Assembly: GCF_003367475.1 (NCBI RefSeq)
Contig: NZ_QRHA01000006.1
Location: 186,001-250,000 of the forward strand
Direction: 5' to 3'
Length of the DNA: 64,000 bases
Source: Alteromonas aestuariivivens
Lineage (GTDB): Bacteria; Pseudomonadota; Gammaproteobacteria; Enterobacterales; Alteromonadaceae
The notes under the pieces are model-generated. The model ran no database searches and was not told the origin of the DNA. It worked only from the letters and a program-made list of their open reading frames with translations. Below are positions 62,174 to 64,000 of this stretch, in pieces (the first letter of the stretch is position 1; every line of letters begins with the position of its first letter). The position numbers and the translations under genes are program-made.

Positions 62174-62813
62174 CTTTGCTGCGGCGTTGCTTTTCAAGCT
62201 TATGCAGGCATTTATGACGCCATTCATCATCCAGGGTGGGCAACTGCGAGTAATAGTCGAGCTGACCGCAGGGGCTGTCATCATAGACAGCGCGCATAAG
62301 GTCCCCGATGCAGATGGATTCTTCAGGCCTGGACAGAATTGCTACCGGGTCGTCAACCCGAATCACACCAGGCTCAAGCACGCGGTAATACCAGCCAGTG
62401 ATTCCCCGTGCCCCGACGAAGCGATCAAGATTCTTAATGTCAAAGCGAAGGGAAATTTTGTTGCACGGTGCTCGTGGAGCACTTACCTGAAGGATCACAT
62501 CGCCGAACTGGTATACATCGCCTACCTGCACGTTACTGTCGTCCATGGTATCAACGGTGAGATTCTCTCCGATTGTTCCCGGACCAAAAAGGCCTTCGGG
62601 AAAATGGCTCTGAAGTAAACCGTATGCGGCCAAACTGAACTGGTGCAACACTTTTTCAGGGCCACCATGCAGTTTCCTGTTTGCCTGTTCATCTTCAAGG
62701 GTGCGCTCTTGCAGAACGGTGATTGATTCAACGGGTTGCTTGATAATGCTGCTTTTGGCCCCTCTGGGTCCAAAGGCCGTTGGCCTGCCGGCAAATAACG
62801 CGGTTACGTGCAT
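62166..62813 (-). CDS. MOSC-domain protein (YiiM-like)
   Basis: 215-residue MOSC protein, similar to YiiM, a molybdenum-cofactor-dependent N-hydroxylated-compound reductase. Conserved parts are EDEQANRKLHGGPEKVLHQF and FGPGTIGENLTVDTMDD, and the Cys proposed to bind cofactor is in SAPRAPCNKISLRF. It is first in a two-gene operon with the gamma-glutamylcyclotransferase-like gene. Confidence 0.88.
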   Translation of the reverse strand: MHVTALFAGRPTAFGPRGAKSSIIKQPVESITVLQERTLEDEQANRKLHGGPEKVLHQFSLAAYGLLQSHFPEGLFGPGTIGENLTVDTMDDSNVQVGDVYQFGDVILQVSAPRAPCNKISLRFDIKNLDRFVGARGITGWYYRVLEPGVIRVDDPVAILSRPEESICIGDLMRAVYDDSPCGQLDYYSQLPTLDDEWRHKCLHKLEKQRRSKDA

Positions 62814-62988
62814 CCCTGGTTCCTGTTTACTGTTGATGATCCATCATGCCACCGCTGCTCTTTGGTTGCCATGCCTACTCAAAGCCGCCACTAAAAAATG
62901 CAGAAAAAGATTTCGTTTCTGTTTAAACCTTTCTCAAGTAGGCTACGACTAACCTTCCAGACAATCAGAAACAAGTTGCAGAATCTCC

Positions 62989-63561
62989 ATGGAAAAATCG
63001 CAAGGCACAGTGGTGAATGCGCAGGATGCCTTTTGCCATGCTCGCGAAATGGCCGTGATCCAGGCTGCCAGCCAGGGTGATAAGTACGCTTATCATCAGC
63101 TTTATGAACAGCACGTTGGGCGGGTATATGCGCTTTGCTACCGGCTTACCGGTGAACGTGCAATGGCAGAAGACGCCACCCAGGAAGTGTTTATACAGTT
63201 ATGGCGCAAGCTGTCCAATTACAACGGGCAAAGCAAGTTTTCTACCTGGCTGCACAGTGTCACCGCGAATGTGACCGTTAGCTATATTCGTAAGCAACGG
63301 GGTTGGCTGAAGCGTATGTTTCAGGTTGATGAAAGCCTGGCTGAACAGCCAGCGGAGTTATCAGCAGATACGGTAGACCTGGAAAGTTACATTGTCCGAC
63401 TGCCGGAAAGGGCGCGTATGGTATTCGTGTTACACGCCATAGAAGGTTACCGGCATGAGGATATTGCCGTAATGCTGGGCATGGCAACGGGTTCCAGTAA
63501 GGCGCAGTTTCACCGGGCCAAGCAGTTATTGAAAGAGTGGATGGGTTATGAAGACAACTAA
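62989..63561 (+). CDS. ECF-type RNA polymerase sigma factor
   Basis: 190-residue ECF sigma factor. Region 2 is YHQLYEQHVGRVYALCYRL, AMAEDATQEVFIQLWRKL and KFSTWLHSVTANV; region 4 is LPERARMVFVLHAIEGYRHEDIAVMLGMATGSSKAQFHRAKQLL (helix-turn-helix). The ATG at 62989 has no strong site. The 3' end overlaps the next gene by 14 bases, so it is translated with its likely anti-sigma factor. Confidence 0.93.
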   Translation: MEKSQGTVVNAQDAFCHAREMAVIQAASQGDKYAYHQLYEQHVGRVYALCYRLTGERAMAEDATQEVFIQLWRKLSNYNGQSKFSTWLHSVTANVTVSYIRKQRGWLKRMFQVDESLAEQPAELSADTVDLESYIVRLPERARMVFVLHAIEGYRHEDIAVMLGMATGSSKAQFHRAKQLLKEWMGYEDN

Positions 63562-64000
63562 GCAAAACGTGTCATTTGAACAGCATTTGCAACAACAAAT
63601 ACACAAGCTGCCAAATGAGCGAATGCCAGAGCGGGACCTCTGGAGAGGTGTTGAGCTTGGTCTGGAGGCCAGTGAGTCAGGCTCGAAGCCGGTTGGCACA
63701 GTTCGCTCAAGCTGGTTTGCGATAGCTGCCAGTATAGCCTTTCTGGTCAGTGTTAGCTGGCTTGGCGTAAATCAACTGGCAACGGAAAAGGGGCTGGATG
63801 GCAATGCGCTGGTTCAGTCGCTCAGCAGCCAGCATGAAGCCCAAAAGCAGGCCCTGTTGGTGCAATACGATGGGCAGGCAGCGCTGACAGAAAACTGGCA
63901 ACAGCAACTGAGTGAACTTGATGCCGCCGCCGAAGCGATCAAATCCGCCTTGGCACAGGACCCGAATAACACCGCACTATTGCGTATGTTACAGAATGTC
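63548..64000 (+). CDS. Probable anti-sigma factor, 3' end beyond the window
   Basis: Open frame of 151 codons running off the window edge. It starts at ATG 63548 inside the sigma gene (MKTTKQNVSFEQHLQQQIHK). A cytoplasmic N-terminus of about 55 residues is followed by one transmembrane helix (WFAIAASIAFLVSVSWLGV, about 58-76) and a Gln/Ala-rich helical periplasmic part (QQQLSELDAAAEAIKSALAQ). The position and topology are those of an anti-sigma factor. No zinc HxxxCxxC is visible, so it is not a ZAS-type protein. Confidence 0.78.
   Translation, partial: MKTTKQNVSFEQHLQQQIHKLPNERMPERDLWRGVELGLEASESGSKPVGTVRSSWFAIAASIAFLVSVSWLGVNQLATEKGLDGNALVQSLSSQHEAQKQALLVQYDGQAALTENWQQQLSELDAAAEAIKSALAQDPNNTALLRMLQNV

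Overview
This window looks like chromosome from a marine gammaproteobacterium of the Alteromonadales, probably Alteromonadaceae. The evidence is an ArcA with the enteric/Vibrio-type sequence, enteric-type XylR, TldD/PmbA, MutY-YggX and rpsF-rpsR-rplI genes, combined with very large TonB-dependent receptors and a flavin halogenase/SapC carbohydrate cluster. This placement is an inference from gene content; no phylogeny was run.

Layout. 1-12.8 kb is housekeeping: nitrilase-tldD, darP, pmbA, arcA, an orphan sensor kinase, glgA, rsmC, trmB, an esterase-like hydrolase, mutY, yggX and tRNA-Phe. 12.8-15 kb is a scar zone next to tRNA-Phe. It holds a degraded partial copy of the tRNA 3' end, an AT-rich stretch, an orphan membrane protein, the C-terminal stump of an IS91-family transposase and a DUF3604 gene remnant with an in-frame TAG. 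15-27 kb holds a siderophore-type TonB receptor, an uncharacterised pair of genes (one with a peptidoglycan-binding-like domain), a type-1-secretion-like operon whose ABC subunit has lost every ATPase motif, an NhaR-like LysR regulator and a DUF885 lipoprotein. 27-38 kb holds two small exported proteins, the operon TonB receptor > SapC > JmjC-like cupin > flavin halogenase, and a GH3 glucan glucohydrolase. The GH3 gene and the receptor operon share an almost identical operator-like palindrome. 38-44 kb is a complete xylose module: xylB-xylA, divergent xylR and a sugar porter. 44-48 kb is one 1306-residue, 8-helix protein of unknown function.

48.7-58.5 kb is a LacI-regulated divergent cluster: Gfo/Idh/MocA dehydrogenase, three TIM-barrel isomerases (two with Tat signals), a nucleoside-symporter-family MFS permease, a GMC oxidoreductase, a gluconate-2-dehydrogenase-subunit-3-like protein and a DUF1080 (PF06439) protein. 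Together these look like periplasmic oxidation of glycosides to 3-keto-glycosides, cleavage, uptake and reduction. Two LacI-type palindromes lie in the divergent promoter region.

58.5-64 kb returns to ordinary genes: an XRE regulator with a membrane partner, an EamA exporter, rpsF-rpsR-rplI (no priB between them), a gamma-glutamylcyclotransferase-like protein with a MOSC protein, and an ECF sigma factor with its anti-sigma partner cut by the window edge.

The best candidates for undescribed biology are the ATPase-dead ABC/HlyD/TolC operon (20.0-24.2 kb) and the giant three-loop membrane protein (44.3-48.2 kb). The 3-keto-glycoside cluster is the best defined metabolic system.
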